DNA of 64,000 nucleotides from Nannobrachium achirus. Taxonomy: Eukaryota; Chordata; Actinopteri; Myctophiformes; Myctophidae. Made by a program: the position numbers and the translations under genes. The notes beneath the pieces are model-generated. The model was not told the DNA's origin, made no database searches, and saw only the letters and a program-made list of their open reading frames with translations. The stretch is taken from contig OY997647.1 in NCBI GenBank assembly GCA_963921795.1, positions 61,509,857 through 61,573,856 on the forward strand. Direction: 5' to 3'. Below, one piece after another: positions 46,038-60,252 of this stretch. The first letter of the stretch is position 1; each line of letters begins with the position of its first letter.

Positions 46038-46148
<111 letters not shown>

Positions 46149-46247
46149 CTGCAATTGGCCCACATGCTCTCTCAGTTATAAGACCTAAAGTTACACCGAG
46201 TTGCATAACGGCCCCTAAAAACATGCATGAGCCATGTGCTTGTGTGT

Positions 46248-46293
<46 letters not shown>

Positions 46294-46609
46294 GAAACAG
46301 ACACACGGTATACAAAGCCTCTCCTGTCCCCGGTCGGTCTGCGCGCGTCTAAACATCCAAAAAGTCGCGGCGCGGAAAGGGTTAAGCACTGCAGAAGGGG
46401 AGGCGCACACAGACCCGCCCACCGTGCTCTCATTTGCATATTGGGCGGGAAGCTCTGGTTCTTTGTTGCCGCTGTACACCCTGCGGAAGCCCCGCCCCTG
46501 AAAAAGGACCGCACTGGCGGGAAAAAGCCGGCTACAGCGCGCACACACACAGGCGACAGACAAGCAGGCAATGTAGAAGGTGAAGGTGCAACCGTTTACA
46601 AGTGGCACG

Positions 46610-46610
<1 letters not shown>

Positions 46611-46687
<77 letters not shown>
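46611..46687. repeat. (CT)n microsatellite
   Basis: About 38 CT units. Confidence 0.95.
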
Positions 46688-46690
<3 letters not shown>

Positions 46691-46754
46691 GCAGGAGGAG
46701 TGCAGTTACAAGGCAGGAAGGATGCAACCCAATACTGATAAACAGGATATCTAG

Positions 46755-46975
46755 AAACACCGATCAGCTGATAAACCTGTAGATATATAGACTGATCATT
46801 CAACTGATAAGCTGATATATACCTAGATATATAGACTGATCAACTGTTACCTTGATATATAGACTGATCAACTGATAAGCTGATATATACCTAGATATAT
46901 AGACTGATCAACTGATCAGCTGATATACCTATAGATACAGTATATAGACTAGATATATAGACTGATCAACTGTTG
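46755..46975. repeat. degenerate tandem repeat
   Basis: Repeats of ATATAGACTGATCAACTG with AAGCTGATATATACCTAG, about five irregular units. Confidence 0.8.
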
Positions 46976-46993
46976 ACTACAAACACTGACAAG

Positions 46994-47315
46994 TAGGGCC
47001 GTCATGATTATGACATTTTACGTGACGATTAATTGTCACTCAAATAATTGCGATTAACGATTTAATTGTGTTTCTGTCATTGATAATTACATTTCTGTTT
47101 GGCTTTTAGGCTTTGAAGTTGCACATGGCAGATATGACACATAACCTAAATATACAAAGAAATTACTGACATAATTTGACAACTTTATACTTGAAAAATA
47201 ACATTGATAGTGGAAATAGCCGATCTACAAGCTCACAACGCGTCGCATCGCGACGCGTTGTCAGCTTGTAGATTTGCTATTTCCACTATTTTTGAAAATA
47301 TGAAACTTTTTCAAC
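46994..47315 (-). mobile_element. hAT-like MITE family E, copy 6 (truncated)
   Basis: TAGGGCCGTCATG start; hairpin 47210-47290. The right end is replaced by a separate hairpin with family B-type arm (AGCCAAAAATAGCAG) at 47322-47390. Confidence 0.8.
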
Positions 47316-47581
47316 ACGTTAGCCAAAAATAGCAGATCTACAAGCTCACAGCGGGTTGCAATGCAGCGCGCTGTGAGCTTGTAGATGAAAACAAACTGAA
47401 ACTAAAAAAAAAAAAACTGTCGAAGTACAGTTTCAACTCAGCTCTTTTTGACAGAGGGTTTAAGTGGCAGAAAGACCGGTAAGCTATTAACTAGAAAGAC
47501 TGTTAACTAGTAAAACTGATACAACAGTCCAAACCAGAGAGACGGTTGGTGGTCACTGCTACAGTATCTACACACTCTTAT

Positions 47582-47685
<104 letters not shown>

Positions 47686-47812
47686 GAGTGGTAGAACAAT
47701 GACATTTATGTTGTCAGCCAGGCACAAAATGTGGAGGCTAAGCAGAATTCTCTTGTTCTAAAACAATGCTGCAGTCTTAATGTATGTACACATTATCTAA
47801 CTAGAGTGACAA

Positions 47813-48534
<722 letters not shown>

Positions 48535-48655
48535 CTACTGTAGAAGGGATATAAAGGGATGCTTGCATACGCCCAACCTAAGCTAGCTCCCCTGGAGGCT
48601 GTTCACATCAAATCAGCTCTCTCTCTCTCTCCCCACCCTCTCCCGTATTCCTCTC

Positions 48656-49112
48656 CAGGCACACGCACACACAGACATCAAAGGGGGCTTGAGCCCCTGC
48701 CCTTTTACCCGTCTCTAAAAAGTGCCCTCTCCTCCAGACCATGAATGCAGTTTTAATAATGGTGAAAGAAATGCAAATGCCCCTCTTTCCATGCCATACC
48801 TCCTGAAGGCAGCATTCAAGACTTCAAGCCTTCAATTTCAACTTCAATTCAAGCCTTGTCCAAACTCTCCTGAACTTGAGTGCAGCATCTTATGTTGAAA
48901 GAATTGCTCTCTCTGTGTAGAAATCCACGCCGTTATACGTATTGACTTTGACGTATTATGCTTAGTTCAGTGTGGTGTCAAGCACCGGAAATAGCCGACC
49001 TCCAAGCTCACAACGCGTCGCAGCGGAGATCTGCTATTTTCGATATTTTCACCAAAGGGCCCTTTTAGAAATGTCAGCCCCTGCCTCTCTAAACATTCTC
49101 TGCACGTCCCTG
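48656..49112 (-). mobile_element. hAT-like MITE family H, copy 3
   Basis: CAGGCACACGCAC start, TCTGCACGTCCCTG end; TTCCTCTC/CTCCTCTC 7-of-8 flank. Hairpin half at 48988-49042 (ATAGCCGACCTCCAAGCTC). Confidence 0.8.
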
Positions 49113-49474
49113 CTCCTCTCCCTCTCTAGAGCACAGAGTGTGGGAGCCGGGGACGACCAGACAGGGTGACAAAGAGGAGACGGAGCGACAGAGAAACTGA
49201 GACAGAGACGGGCAGACGCACAGAGAAAGAGAGAGAAACGCACAGAGAGAGTCCTCACGGCAGCGTGAACTTGTTCAACCCCTATAAGCCGCACTCGCGC
49301 AGGCATCAATAAGTGATGGTTTGTGCCGGGCTGGGGAACGATGCATGCATCACTTATATACTACCACGATGCTTGTCACAAAAGCACACCGTGTCCTCGC
49401 TTGCGTTAGACACCAACCCGCTCACCCCACGCTGCGCGGCTACGTGTCCTCATTATACACCTGTGACAGGGTTC

Positions 49475-50098
49475 ACACTAGGCCTGTGCAAAAAAAAAAA
49501 AAAAACGATTTACTATATTATCGTGATGTTAATGCCGGCGATTCAATTCATTGATTTTCAAAGTTCAGAATCGATTTTCCCGATTTTATTTATTTATAAA
49601 AAAGAAAAAGGCGAAATTAACCTGAAGGTGAAATAACCACTTTCAGTCAGAGTAAAGGAACAGTTTTAGGTCATGAGGATGTCATTTTATGGCTAAAGCT
49701 AGCACAGTGCTGTAGGCCTGCAGCACAGCGATCTTTTTTAATGTTTTTATGACTGTTGTGTTCTGTGTTTTCTGGCATCTTGACCAGGAACATGTTGTTG
49801 TAATGTTGTACCACTGGCACTTTTGCTGAAATAAATGTCAGAAAGATTGACTGACTTTATTTGGATGCATTGATTTGAAGTATATGATTCAACTTTTAAT
49901 GTTTTAAATTGTTTAGAATTGTTTTAAAATGTTTCAATATAAAAAAGCTGTAATTTTTGGGGAAAAATCGCAATAATCACAGGAAAACGCAAATAATCGT
50001 GATATAATCGAATCGTCACCCTATGAATCGAAATCGAATCGAATCGGGAAACTTGAGCATATCGAATCAACCTTTGTATGTCACGGCTGTTGTCAACC
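49475..50098. mobile_element. possible repeat with AATCG motifs
   Basis: GGCCTGTGCA(A)n, ATTATCGTGATG at the left and AATAATCGTGATATAATCG, CGAATCGAATCGGG at the right, typical of a fish non-autonomous element. Boundaries not fixed. Confidence 0.4.
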
Positions 50099-50559
50099 CT
50101 TTCAACATCCTTTTCTGCAGGTTTCACTATTTGTATTTATTAATTTTATTTATTATTAATTTCTCCCCATCCTTAACACTTGGGATGCCATTATTTTTGT
50201 GACACCATTCACTGCATTTATTTTGAAGAGCCCCGGAAGCAACGATCGCGTCCATGTTGTGGAAATTCACTAAATCCGGATGATGTAGACTGGGGTGTTT
50301 ACGTTCACACGGAAATGAAATTGTTACTGTAAATAAAAGGAAAATTGGTTAACCCTATTATACTAGGTCTGCTAGTAGTTCGCAGTACACCAAATCTCTC
50401 TAATAATCTACAGGCTCACAATGCATCACAATACCACACCATGCAAGATTATAGATCAGGTATTTTGGCAGGATGTTTGCACCCAGAATACGGACTCTAG
50501 GGTTCATGTGGTCAATCATTCATTGTATGACGCATCAAAATTCTTGAGAATTTGTGCAA
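50099..50559. other. no gene; hairpin-core remnant
   Basis: A degenerate core (AATCTACAGGCTCACAATGC, ATTATAGATCAGGTATTTT) lies at 50403-50468. Otherwise unassigned. Confidence 0.5.
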
Positions 50560-51276
50560 GTCTTTGAATATTTCAAATCGTTCTAAGGTTTTTTGAAAAA
50601 CCTATGTTTCTATGTCAGTGGTGCTCAAACCTTTTCATGTATAGGACCCCCAGAATCAAAATATTTAGTTCCAGGGGCTCCATGAAGCAACTAACCTGAC
50701 TTTCGCCAGATGGTGGCAGCATTGCGTATATAACGCTCTGCTTTACCATCTGGGCTTGCTCGGCCAGAGTTGATAACACTCGTAAAGTCCCGGGCCGGAC
50801 CAATCAGCGGCAGCTATGGGCGGGCTCTGAGCGGCTCTGAGCCAATAGAGTCTGATTGCAGACCACGTGGAAACCCAGGAGGCGGATTCTGGGTGCAACG
50901 TCATGCAGACAGGCCAATATGAGTGGTTGGAGTTGGCACTCCCAGACTGTGATAGAAACGGCCACATCCAATCACCAGCTACAGAAATTCAAAAAATGGC
51001 CCGCCCCTTACATCGAGTGTGCCCGAGAGAGCCCAGATGTAAGGCAGAGCGTTACGCACTGCTGCAACTATCTGGCGAAAGTCAGGTTATGAAGCAACAT
51101 TTTAGTTACAAAGATTTGCACAAATTTTCACGACTTTTCAAAAATAGCAGGTCTACAAGCTCGCAGCACACTGTTTAGCGATTTTTTAATAGCTAAATAA
51201 TTAAGGGCCCCCCTCCACCTTGGGCCCTAGTAACTCAGCCCCCCCCCCCCCCCCCCCCCCCCCTGTGACGCCCCTG
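50560..51276 (+). mobile_element. MITE family F, copy 8, split by another MITE
   Basis: Family F pieces at 50560-50691 and 51099-51276 (end CTGTGACGCCCCTG) flank an insertion at 50692-51089. The hairpin at 51145-51185 is degenerate; poly-C run 51239-51263. Confidence 0.8.
50692..51089. mobile_element. 398-base TIR element with 9-base target-site duplication
   Basis: TAACCTGACTTTCGCCAGAT start and ATCTGGCGAAAGTCAGGTTA-type end, flanked by perfect TGAAGCAAC (50683-50691, 51090-51098). The duplication splits the family F sequence, proving insertion. Confidence 0.92.
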
Positions 51277-51625
51277 GACTCATCTGCCTTCAATGAAATG
51301 ACATCCATAAACTCATCACTCTACACAGACACCGTGGGAGAAAACCGGCTCATTCATGAGAACGGCCTCTGTGCCGTTCATATAATCTGAGGCATGTAAA
51401 TAAAGACATTCATTCAGCCTCCTTCAGACCCACACGTGCATGCACGCACGTACACGTGTGCACACTGGTGCGCGCAGACGAACAATGCCGTCTTATCTGA
51501 TAGACTTACACCTGACCGTGTTGCGTTTCCCACCGTTATGCAACGGGCACCTTTGTGTTGTATTGTCTTGCCCTCTTTCCCAAAACCAGTCAAACAATGA
51601 CTCTATACCAAGGCAGCACACCCAC

Positions 51626-51782
<157 letters not shown>

Positions 51783-51929
51783 GTGCAGATGTGCATGTGC
51801 ATAAGCATGCACGCAACATAACAGGGGTGCCCAAACCATTCCATGCCAAGGACCCTTACTCTGCCACCCTATTGCGAAGTTGCTTTTCTTTTTACAAAAA
51901 TAGCAGACCTACAAGCTGTCTTGTAGAAC

Positions 51930-52195
51930 AGTATAGTTCTCAACCTGCCCCCAGGGGGGTCCCCAAATAGTTTTGGGGGGTCCCCAGGTGATTAACTTAA
52001 TGAGCGACATTGTTCTCTCACTCAACAGTAAACAAACCAACATAAAGTTAAGTGTATATACTATAGAAGGTATCAAGCACATTTCTAAAGTGACAATTTA
52101 AGGACTTTTTAATACTTTAATACAAATTAAACATTGGCCAAATTGTCAAATATTAGAGGCAGAAATTGTGAAAATAGAGAATCTACATGGAATAC
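51930..52195 (+). mobile_element. hAT-like MITE family C, partial
   Basis: TAGTTCTCAACCTGC, TTCTCTCACTCAACAGTAAA, then a broken hairpin (AATAGAGAATCTACATGG). Right end missing. Confidence 0.7.
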
Positions 52196-52644
52196 CGTGT
52201 TCCTTACATGTGCTACGGTCCTATACCAGGGAAACTTCCCCCTGTCAAGGTGATAAGAAGCGGCCTGCTCACTCCTCCTCCTTTGAAAGAAGCATGTGTC
52301 CCCCTGTTCTCAAGGACATACTTTCAGGGCCTACCTAAAAAAAACCTTGATGCGGCGTAGTTTTGATTTTGGAAAATTTGTTTGGTTTTCGTATGCATCT
52401 TTTAGTCCAACTGGTAGCGACTGGCTAGACATTCACTAGGCTACTGCAGCATTTAAACAGGGACTGGGGAAACAAACGGGGGGAAACAAAACAAAGCGAC
52501 GCCACTTCTTCTGCTTGTGGTTTCTGCCTAGACCGGATCAAACAGCCCGTTGTAAACAAATACCTTTCCCCCGAGAAAGCCTGGTGACACGAGGTTAATC
52601 TTAAAGTAGTTTTGAATATACGTACATGTACCTTTTTATGATTA
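52196..52644. other. no feature recognised
   Basis: Shares AGAAAGCCTGGTGACA with 22270-22290, suggesting a dispersed repeat, but ends are not defined. Confidence 0.45.
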
Positions 52645-52835
52645 GTTTTCCCTGGGGCTCCCGCTGGCCTTGTGGGGTCAAGGCGCACACCACCTAGGGT
52701 TACTATACCACCTAGGCTCCAATGCTGACAGTGTGTCGCGGGTTCGAGTCCCGTTCCCGACGACCTTTGCTGCACGTCTCTCCCCATCTCTCTCTAGTAT
52801 ACTATCCTATCAATAAAGGCAAAAAAAAAAAAAAA
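52645..52835 (+). mobile_element. tRNA-derived SINE with poly-A tail
   Basis: B box GGGTTCGAGTCCC at 52740, TTTGCTGCACGTCTCTCCCC body and AATAAAGGC followed by ~15 A. Typical fish tRNA SINE; the A box region (CTCCCGCTGGCCTTGTGG) is diverged. Confidence 0.8.
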
Positions 52836-52962
52836 ACGTAAGACCACCCGGCCACCCGGCACCCCAAGGTGGCCCCCACTTTGAAAATCTCTACACTAAA
52901 ACATGCACTCATGCGGGTTCATGCACGCACCCACAAATCCACACAATCACTCACATGCACGT

Positions 52963-53280
52963 CTAGGGCATTCACCAAATATTCGAATATTCAAATATCA
53001 AAGTCACTATTCCACGTTGTTCACCGAAGTCGAATATTCTCGTCTTTTTTTTTTTGTCAATGCCTCTGGTGGATGAATTCGTTAATGCTCTATACCAGGG
53101 GTTCTCAAACCTTTTTAGGCCGTGACATGACACAGCATGTAGATCTGCTATTTTCACAATGTTCGCCTCTTGCTTACTTAATATTTGACAGTTTGGCCAG
53201 TCCTTTCGAATATTCGACTATTCGAATACTTTGAGGTCGAATAATTCGAATACTAAAAATCACTATTCGTGAATGCCCTA
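52963..53280 (+). mobile_element. hAT-like MITE family D, copy 2
   Basis: CTAGGGCATTCACC start, GTGAATGCCCTA end; perfect 8-base duplication ATGCACGT (52955-52962, 53281-53288). The hairpin is reduced to its right half (~53135-53160). Confidence 0.9.
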
Positions 53281-53386
53281 ATGCACGTGCATACACAATG
53301 GGTGCAAGCAAGCACATATTTTAAGAGAGGTGATGAGAGAACAATGTCAGAAGTATGGACACATTGTACTCAAAACAGAACTCACG

Positions 53387-53544
<158 letters not shown>

Positions 53545-53742
53545 TATCAACTGTCTGGGACTTGTGTTGTCTGATAAATCGACCTCATGCCAACATTGGT
53601 ATGTGAACTCGAGATTTTATTTTCTTGAGAATTTTCAGACAGCCTTGCCTCGAGCAACAAACGCAGAGAGTTCACCGTCTGTTGACAATCCTTGGTATTC
53701 CACACATCGCTGAAGCAGGCAGGCATTCTGAGACCTTCAGAA

Positions 53743-54036
53743 CAGGGACGTGCAGAGATTGTTAGAGAGGCAGGCGCTGAAATTTCGAAAAGGGCCTTTT
53801 GGTGACAATATCGAAACTAGCAGACCTCCAAGCTCACAACGCTTCGCATGGCTACACATTGTGAGCTTGGAGGTCGGCTATTTTCGGTACTTGACACCAC
53901 ACTGAACTAAGCATAATCGATTTATTTCACCATAGTAAAAACTGCATTCATTATCTGGAGAGGGCACTTTTTTTTTTACATACAGATAAAAGGGCAGGGG
54001 CTCAAGCCCCCTTTGATGCCTGTGTGCAAGTGCCTG
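53743..54036 (+). mobile_element. hAT-like MITE family H, copy 4
   Basis: CAGGGACGTGCAGAG start, GTGCCTG end; perfect 8-base duplication CTTCAGAA (53735-53742, 54037-54044). Hairpin core 53808-53892 in CTCCAAGC form. Confidence 0.92.
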
Positions 54037-54371
54037 CTTCAGAATGCAGCAACCTGCTAACATTCAACCTTCTGAGGGTGCTAGTGTGCCTATACACACT
54101 CTAAAGAAGTGGTTCCCAAACTTTTTAGCCCAAGACCCAAAATAGAAATCACACATTCACCCAGGACCCAAACTAGTGACATTAGCATATCGGCTATTTT
54201 CACTACTTCTTAAATATTTGTTTTATAATTTATGGAATTTCTTTGATTTTTATTTGATTTATCATTGCATTTTTCATTTTCTCATGAAAATCTTAACCGG
54301 TTGTTTTTTGAAAATGTTTTGCCCCCAACCTGGGGGCATGCATGCAAAATCAAAATGGTCAAATCACTAAA

Positions 54372-54476
54372 GCGTCAAATCACTAAAGCCATAGAAAGAA
54401 GTAAATGAAAACATTTAAACACTCATCTTTTCTTTTCTCTAAAATATGAACTCTTGTTGTAAAAAAGTTGTCCTTT
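54372..54476 (-). mobile_element. TIR element family R, end fragment
   Basis: AAATGAAAACATTT to AAAAAAGTTGTCCTTTA, matching the right arm at 10560-10666; abuts the next element. Confidence 0.65.
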
Positions 54477-54786
54477 ATAGGTGATACACCATGCATTTAA
54501 AACATATTTATGTCATATTGTTTATGTCCCAAAAACGCTTTTCAAAAGGTTTGAGGCTAAATTACCACTCCTGAATAGAGAGCCTCTCTCATTTCATCAT
54601 CGACGGCAGCAAATCTGGACAGCCTGTTTTGAGAACCCGTGGGATGCTTTTAACCTCCGCCTTCCCAAAACCAGAGAAAGACACAATGGTCAGAAATGGG
54701 ACTTTGAGAGGATAGAAGGTGTTAGTGGGACCCCAAAAAAAGGTTTTAAAATAGGAAAAGTGAAATTTCATGGTGTATCACCTTTA
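54477..54786. mobile_element. TIR element (GGTGATACACCATG type), copy 2
   Basis: TATAGGTGATACACCATG start and CATGGTGTATCACCTTTAA end; inverted relative to 35283-35712 and without its T-rich insertion. Confidence 0.85.
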
Positions 54787-55038
54787 AATATCAACACAGG
54801 CATCTCTGCGCATGTGCGTTCTGTTTCTTCAGTCAGGATGCATATGTGTGTGTTTACGGGCCAGATGGCAGAGAGTGTTTGGTCCAATGAGATTAGAGAT
54901 TAGGATTAAGTGGATTTCTAATTACCTAGAGACGCACAGTCACTGGATGACACACTACTACTGGAGGAGCGGCAGGGGACAGGCTTACTGCCGGGAAGTC
55001 CACTCGCTCGCCCTCATTCACCCCGCTCTCTCACACAC

Positions 55039-55549
55039 CAGTGGTGTAAAGTAACTAAGTAGTAAGTATGTTTACTTAAGTACTGTGCTTAAGTACATGT
55101 TTGAGTTATCTGTACTTTGCTTGAGTATTTCCAATTTGCAATATTTTTACTTCTACTCCACTACATCTCGGATCCAAATATCGTACTTTTACTCCACTAC
55201 ATTTATTTCAAATTAGTCAGTTTCATTAGTTATGGTTACTTTGTAGATTTTGATTTTGATTACAAAACACACATTACACTTCAGCCATATATACATATTG
55301 GCCATTTGAAAATAGAAATAGTCGATCTACAAGCTCACAATGTGTCGCGATGCGACGCATTGTGAGCTTGTAGATCGGCTATTTTCAAATGATTTGTATA
55401 CATTTTGATTGTATGACATTTTGAAACCAATACTTTAGTACTTTTACTCAAGTAAATTTTGAATACCGGACTTCAACTTAACATAGTACTTCTAAATTGC
55501 AGTATTGCTTTTACTTAAGTAAAGAATGTAAGTACGTTTTCCACCACTG
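55039..55549 (+). mobile_element. hAT-like MITE family I, copy 2
   Basis: CAGTGGTGTAAAGTAACTAA start, TTCCACCACTG end; TCACACAC/TCACACAA 7-of-8 duplication. Complete hairpin 55308-55394 with arms CATTTGAAAATAG and CTATTTTCAAATG. Confidence 0.9.
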
Positions 55550-55555
55550 TCACAC

Positions 55556-55680
<125 letters not shown>

Positions 55681-55991
55681 ACTAAATTCATGTCAGCATC
55701 CCGGCTGCCCTGTGCAACAGGCATCCCTCTAAAACACATCATCCTCATCATCATTTCATAACAAGCACTGGATGGTGGGCAGGTCCCCGTGTCAGGGTCA
55801 GTGGGCAAAAACAAAATCCATGGAAAATGGGACCGCCAGACAGACACACTGTATAGGCCATACAATGTGTTACATAAGGCAGCCTGCAGCCTGCAGCTTT
55901 ACCCCTGACGGGCCTCCCGTACCGTATGGGACAGAATGTGCTCTCACACGGCTCTACCAATAAAACCTGCTACCAGAGCTGGAGCCATCAC

Positions 55992-56983
55992 TACACTCTT
56001 AAAATTGTTGGGTCAAAAACAACCCAAGTTGGTTATTTATGTAACCCAACACGTAACACTGTTTTGGACCAGCCCAACATGGGTTATTGCAGACCAACAG
56101 GGTTGGGTTAAGGCTGTGACCCAGCATGTTGGGTTGGGATTGTACAACCAAGTAATGGGTTAAAAGTGACTTTGCTGTTGGGTTAATGTGATACTGCTAA
56201 TGGGTTGGAATCTAACACCCAAAAATGGCTTAAAAGTGACCTTGTGGTTGGGATTGTATGCTCATTCTAAATCTATTCATTTTTTTTACAACATTTTCTT
56301 CCATGACTTTTTTCCTGCTTAATCTACTTAAGGAAGAATGCTTGTGGAGTAAATTATACATTTAGTCGTGGCAATATATCACAACTTTGAACACAACAGA
56401 GTATGTGGTGCTTCACATTAAAAGAACAGCAAACCTGTTTGTATGTGTCAGTCTGGACCATCTTAGTCATGGTTTCTGTTTCTGTAAGCAACTATGTTTT
56501 TTAATATATTTTTTAATTAGGGATTATGACTGGGCTACATCCACTGCGATCATCTACAATACAATGTTGTTTTCTCTATCTAAAACCATAAAATAATGGA
56601 AAAGTTTGTAAGAAATATCTGTATGGGAGCACAGTTGCATGCTGGGTAACTGCCCACCCACTTAGTTTAACCCAATAGTGGTGCAATTCACAAACCAATG
56701 TGTTGATAGACAGAGAGGGCGGGTCTATTTTAACCCAAGTTGGTGCAATGCAGTGAACCATGTGTTGGGTAAACTCGAATTCAAAAGCCTATACCAACAC
56801 TTGGGTTATGAACTCAATGCATTTTATCTGATGATGTGGGCGGGCCATCCATAGCCCAACAGATGGTTTACTAATTTAAAGTATTTTTAATCCAATGTTT
56901 GGTCAAACTGACCCAACCTTTGACCCAACAGTGTCAACCCAGCAAAAGGGTTGAACATTTGACCCAACATTTTTAAGAGTGTA
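55992..56983. mobile_element. ~990-base DNA transposon, non-autonomous (GGGTTG type)
   Basis: TACACTCTTAAAATTGTTGG start and CATTTTTAAGAGTGTA end; interior full of GGTTGGGTTA/AACCCAAC. No transposase frame. Confidence 0.85.
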
Positions 56984-57008
56984 CAGCCCAGGATGGAGAT
57001 AGAAACAG

Positions 57009-57443
57009 AGCAGGGGGTCCTCAGAGTTTGTAGAGGGGGACCTCCAAATCTTTGTGTGATATCAACTTTTTTCCCCCCTCCTTTTTCATATTAACCACTT
57101 GAACCGTAGCGTCCATATTCGGAGAACTTTAGCCAAAAATAGCAGATCTACAAGCTCACAACGCCTCGCGCTGCGAGGCGTTGTGAGCTTGCAGATCGGC
57201 TATTTTAGGCAAAGAGCTTTGGTGTAGAGGGGGAAAAAAGCTGACTAAGTACAGAGTGAAACGTAAAGTATTGACGGTTCAAGAGGTTAAATATCTGAAA
57301 ACACAAATTGACATGAATCCAAAATACACTGATGATTGTGCTGTCAAATGATGAAACTAAATGGAATCTATGAACAGGTTGTGGGGGTCCCTGCTTATCT
57401 CTCAACTAAGCGGTCCTTGGCCTGAAAATGTTTAAGACCCCTG
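57009..57443 (+). mobile_element. hAT-like MITE family B, copy 6 (left end truncated)
   Basis: Matches family B from GGGGGTCCTCAGAGTT to TTTAAGACCCCTG; complete hairpin 57130-57210. Confidence 0.85.
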
Positions 57444-57972
57444 AAGAGCAATAGAGAGCAATGGTTCTCAACGTTTAGTTTTTTATGTTTATTTCAAGGG
57501 ATGCCCATAACTCAAAGAGTTACAGCCATTTGGAACCCTCACAGATTTCACGTCACTCGCTTCATTGACGCAGATATCGATATGCGTACGCACACAAACA
57601 GACGCTGTGCGTGCCGTGCACGCGCTAAATCACAGTCTCCCAAGCAGCAGCGCTCTGGGAAAAACAGAAGCGGCTGTCAAACGTATTTACTCAACACAAG
57701 CAGGCAGGAGGAATGCTTGACTTTTAGCACAGTGCAGAGGGTTGTGTGTGTGTTTGTCTCTCGCTGTGTGTATTCGACACCGATCCTCGTGGATCTCCTA
57801 TTTCAAAGCCGGGCTCCTTTGATGTGGCACTCCAAAGTGCTGACTTGCCGGGGCTAATGAGTTCACCGAGTGAGTCTGTGTGTCTGTGGATGATCTACCA
57901 CACCACACGCCGCTTAAATCACTAATTAGCCTTGTGACCGTGTGGGCTTGACCTACTTCTATACTGGTGCGG

Positions 57973-58009
<37 letters not shown>

Positions 58010-58148
58010 GTAGTGTTTAGTAGACACAACGCAGGAACCTATGTCACCGAATTGCACAAGTTTTTGCCTCTTTTATTCAGCAGTGCAGTGCTTGGAGGTG
58101 CCAATCTCAAGCTCGAGCCACTTTTGTTAAGTATGCTTTAGATAAGCA
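57444..58148. other. no gene recognised
   Basis: Intergenic; a (GT)n run lies at 57974-58008. Confidence 0.55.
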
Positions 58149-58728
58149 CAGTGGCGTCAATTGGGTATGGCAGGGGTATGCAGCTGCCATACCCTGGGGT
58201 ATCCAGGGGGGAGAATAAAAGTTACTTTTAAATATAAATCAATGAATGTCTCTTTGTCTATCTGCGCTGGTTATTATGTTGTTAAATTACAGTAAAATAA
58301 CTACAAAAAAATTGACAAAAATTGTCACTTTAACAAGGTATTATAATTATATTCTCCACACTTGTATTCTCCCCATCTTGACAGAATGGTATATTCCCAG
58401 GTTCCGCAGGTCAGCTGCAATGCATTGTTGTTAATTGTGGCACGTTTACCAACATGCCAAGTTTACAGTAGCTGCACTTGAACAACCGTTCCAGGCTGCC
58501 ATATCCAGCCCAAGAAACCGTAGAAACCTGTGTAAAAAACTGACAAAAATCAGACATTGTGAAAATAGCCGATCTACATGCTCACAACGCCTCGCAGCGC
58601 GAGGCGTTGTGAGCATGTAGATCTGCTATTTTCCACAATAGAACCGTGTTATACAAAATGTAATGCATCTTTTCCATGAGGACTCCCATCTTTGCCATAC
58701 CCTAGCTTTTGCTGAACTGACGCCACTG
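58149..58728 (+). mobile_element. hAT-like MITE family K, copy 3, with the GATCTAC hairpin
   Basis: CAGTGGCGTCAATTGG start, CTGACGCCACTG end; GATAAGCA/GATAATCA 7-of-8 duplication. Where copies 1 and 2 have the GACTGGTGTCTTG hairpin, this copy holds a family C block (58550-58670) with the GATCTACATGCTCACAACGC hairpin. Confidence 0.9.
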
Positions 58729-59013
58729 GATAATCACACACACACACACACACACACAGCAGCTTCTGGGAATTATAGTTACCCAACAATCCACATCAGC
58801 TGAGAGGGTTCACTGCTGCCAGAGGGGGGATGGATTCACTGACCTTTCATGGCCACTTCCTTGTGATGTAACCATCTCTTGTGGGTTTTCTGTTTGGCTT
58901 CTGTGGAGGGTTCATAGTTACGCACTTTCACTGTGGTCGCCGACGACGCAGAAGGACCGAGGAAAAGCAAAACACGTGCTGCGAGGGGGGAAATGTTATT
59001 ATGGCCCGCCTAG

Positions 59014-59466
59014 TAGGGCATTCACGAATAGTGATTTTTAGTATTCGAATTATTCGACCTCAAAGTATTCGAATAGTCGAATATTCGACCGGACTGGACA
59101 AACTGTCAAATATTAAGTAAGCAAGAGGCGAACATTGTGAAAATAGCGTTGCGAGGCGTTGTGAGCATGTAGATCTGCTATTTTCACAATATTTATCTGC
59201 GGAACCGAGTCACACTAAAATGTAATACCCAGTTCCAAGTGCTTGTCAGGGTGGGGGTCCCCAGTTCATATATGTTTATTTTGGGGGTCACTGCCTAAAA
59301 AGTTTTGAGAACCCCTGGTATAAAGCATTAAACATTTGTATCCACCAGGGGCATTGACAACTCATTCTTATGACTTCCTATCTATGCCAAGAGAACAATA
59401 AAAATAATTAAAAATAAGCGACTTTGATATTTGAATACGGTATTCGAATATTTGGTGAATGCCCTA
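59014..59466 (-). mobile_element. hAT-like MITE family D, copy 3
   Basis: TAGGGCATTCACG start, GTGAATGCCCTA end; CCGCCTAG/GCGCCTAG 7-of-8 duplication. Half hairpin at 59148-59190. Confidence 0.88.
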
Positions 59467-59845
59467 GCGCCTAGCGAAAGGAATCGACTACGAGTAACAG
59501 GATACGCAACGAGAAGAAAGAAATTCCCGAACAAAAGGAGGATTTAGATAGAGGACACACGTCGGTTACCAGGATGACCTTTGCTATCAACGTCTCTCTC
59601 TCTCTCGTTCTGCACGACGATAGCCACCTGCTAAAGCAAAGCTTTGAGGCCTGACCTAGATTGGCTCGAACAAAATGTGGGACACACACTTCCAGCCATT
59701 ATACAGTTTGGTATATATTTAGCCGTGTTAGTCAAAGCTTGAGAGCTTGAGAACTCATTTAGCCGCGTTAAAAGAGTGAGGTACACTTATTGTTAAGAAA
59801 AGAGAGATCGGAAGACTGGAGAAGAGAGAGAGGCGTCAGTTGGGG

Positions 59846-59848
<3 letters not shown>

Positions 59849-59910
<62 letters not shown>

Positions 59911-59934
59911 TGTGTGTGGGGGGGGGGGGGGGGT
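59849..59934. repeat. (GT)n plus poly-G microsatellite
   Basis: GT run with GGGTG steps ending in ~14 G. Confidence 0.95.
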
Positions 59935-60252
59935 GGAAAACAGAACAAAAGAGAATTAAGAGGAAAAGGGAGGGGGCGGGAAAATAAAAGAGAACGCAGG
60001 CAGGTGAAGAGAGGGAGAGAGCGCGTCAAAGTGCACCTTGGAGCCGGGCCAGATTATTGTGTAAGCAATTTGACAGACTTTAGAGCAGGCAAGGCTGAGA
60101 GGCCAAACAGACAAACTGTGAGTTGAAAGGGGAAAAGACAGACAGACATGCAACTGGATAAACAAGAGACTCGCAATCTGTGTGGTGGTGAGATCATGCT
60201 GCTTCAGACCTGGCGGTTTTTCCCCTTATCTGAGCGGTGTCATGATCTAGGC

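Noticed and set aside
52700..52760. Possible tRNA gene (GGGTTCGAGTCCC)
   Set aside because: It lies in a SINE body with poly-A tail and no cloverleaf-like acceptor stem.
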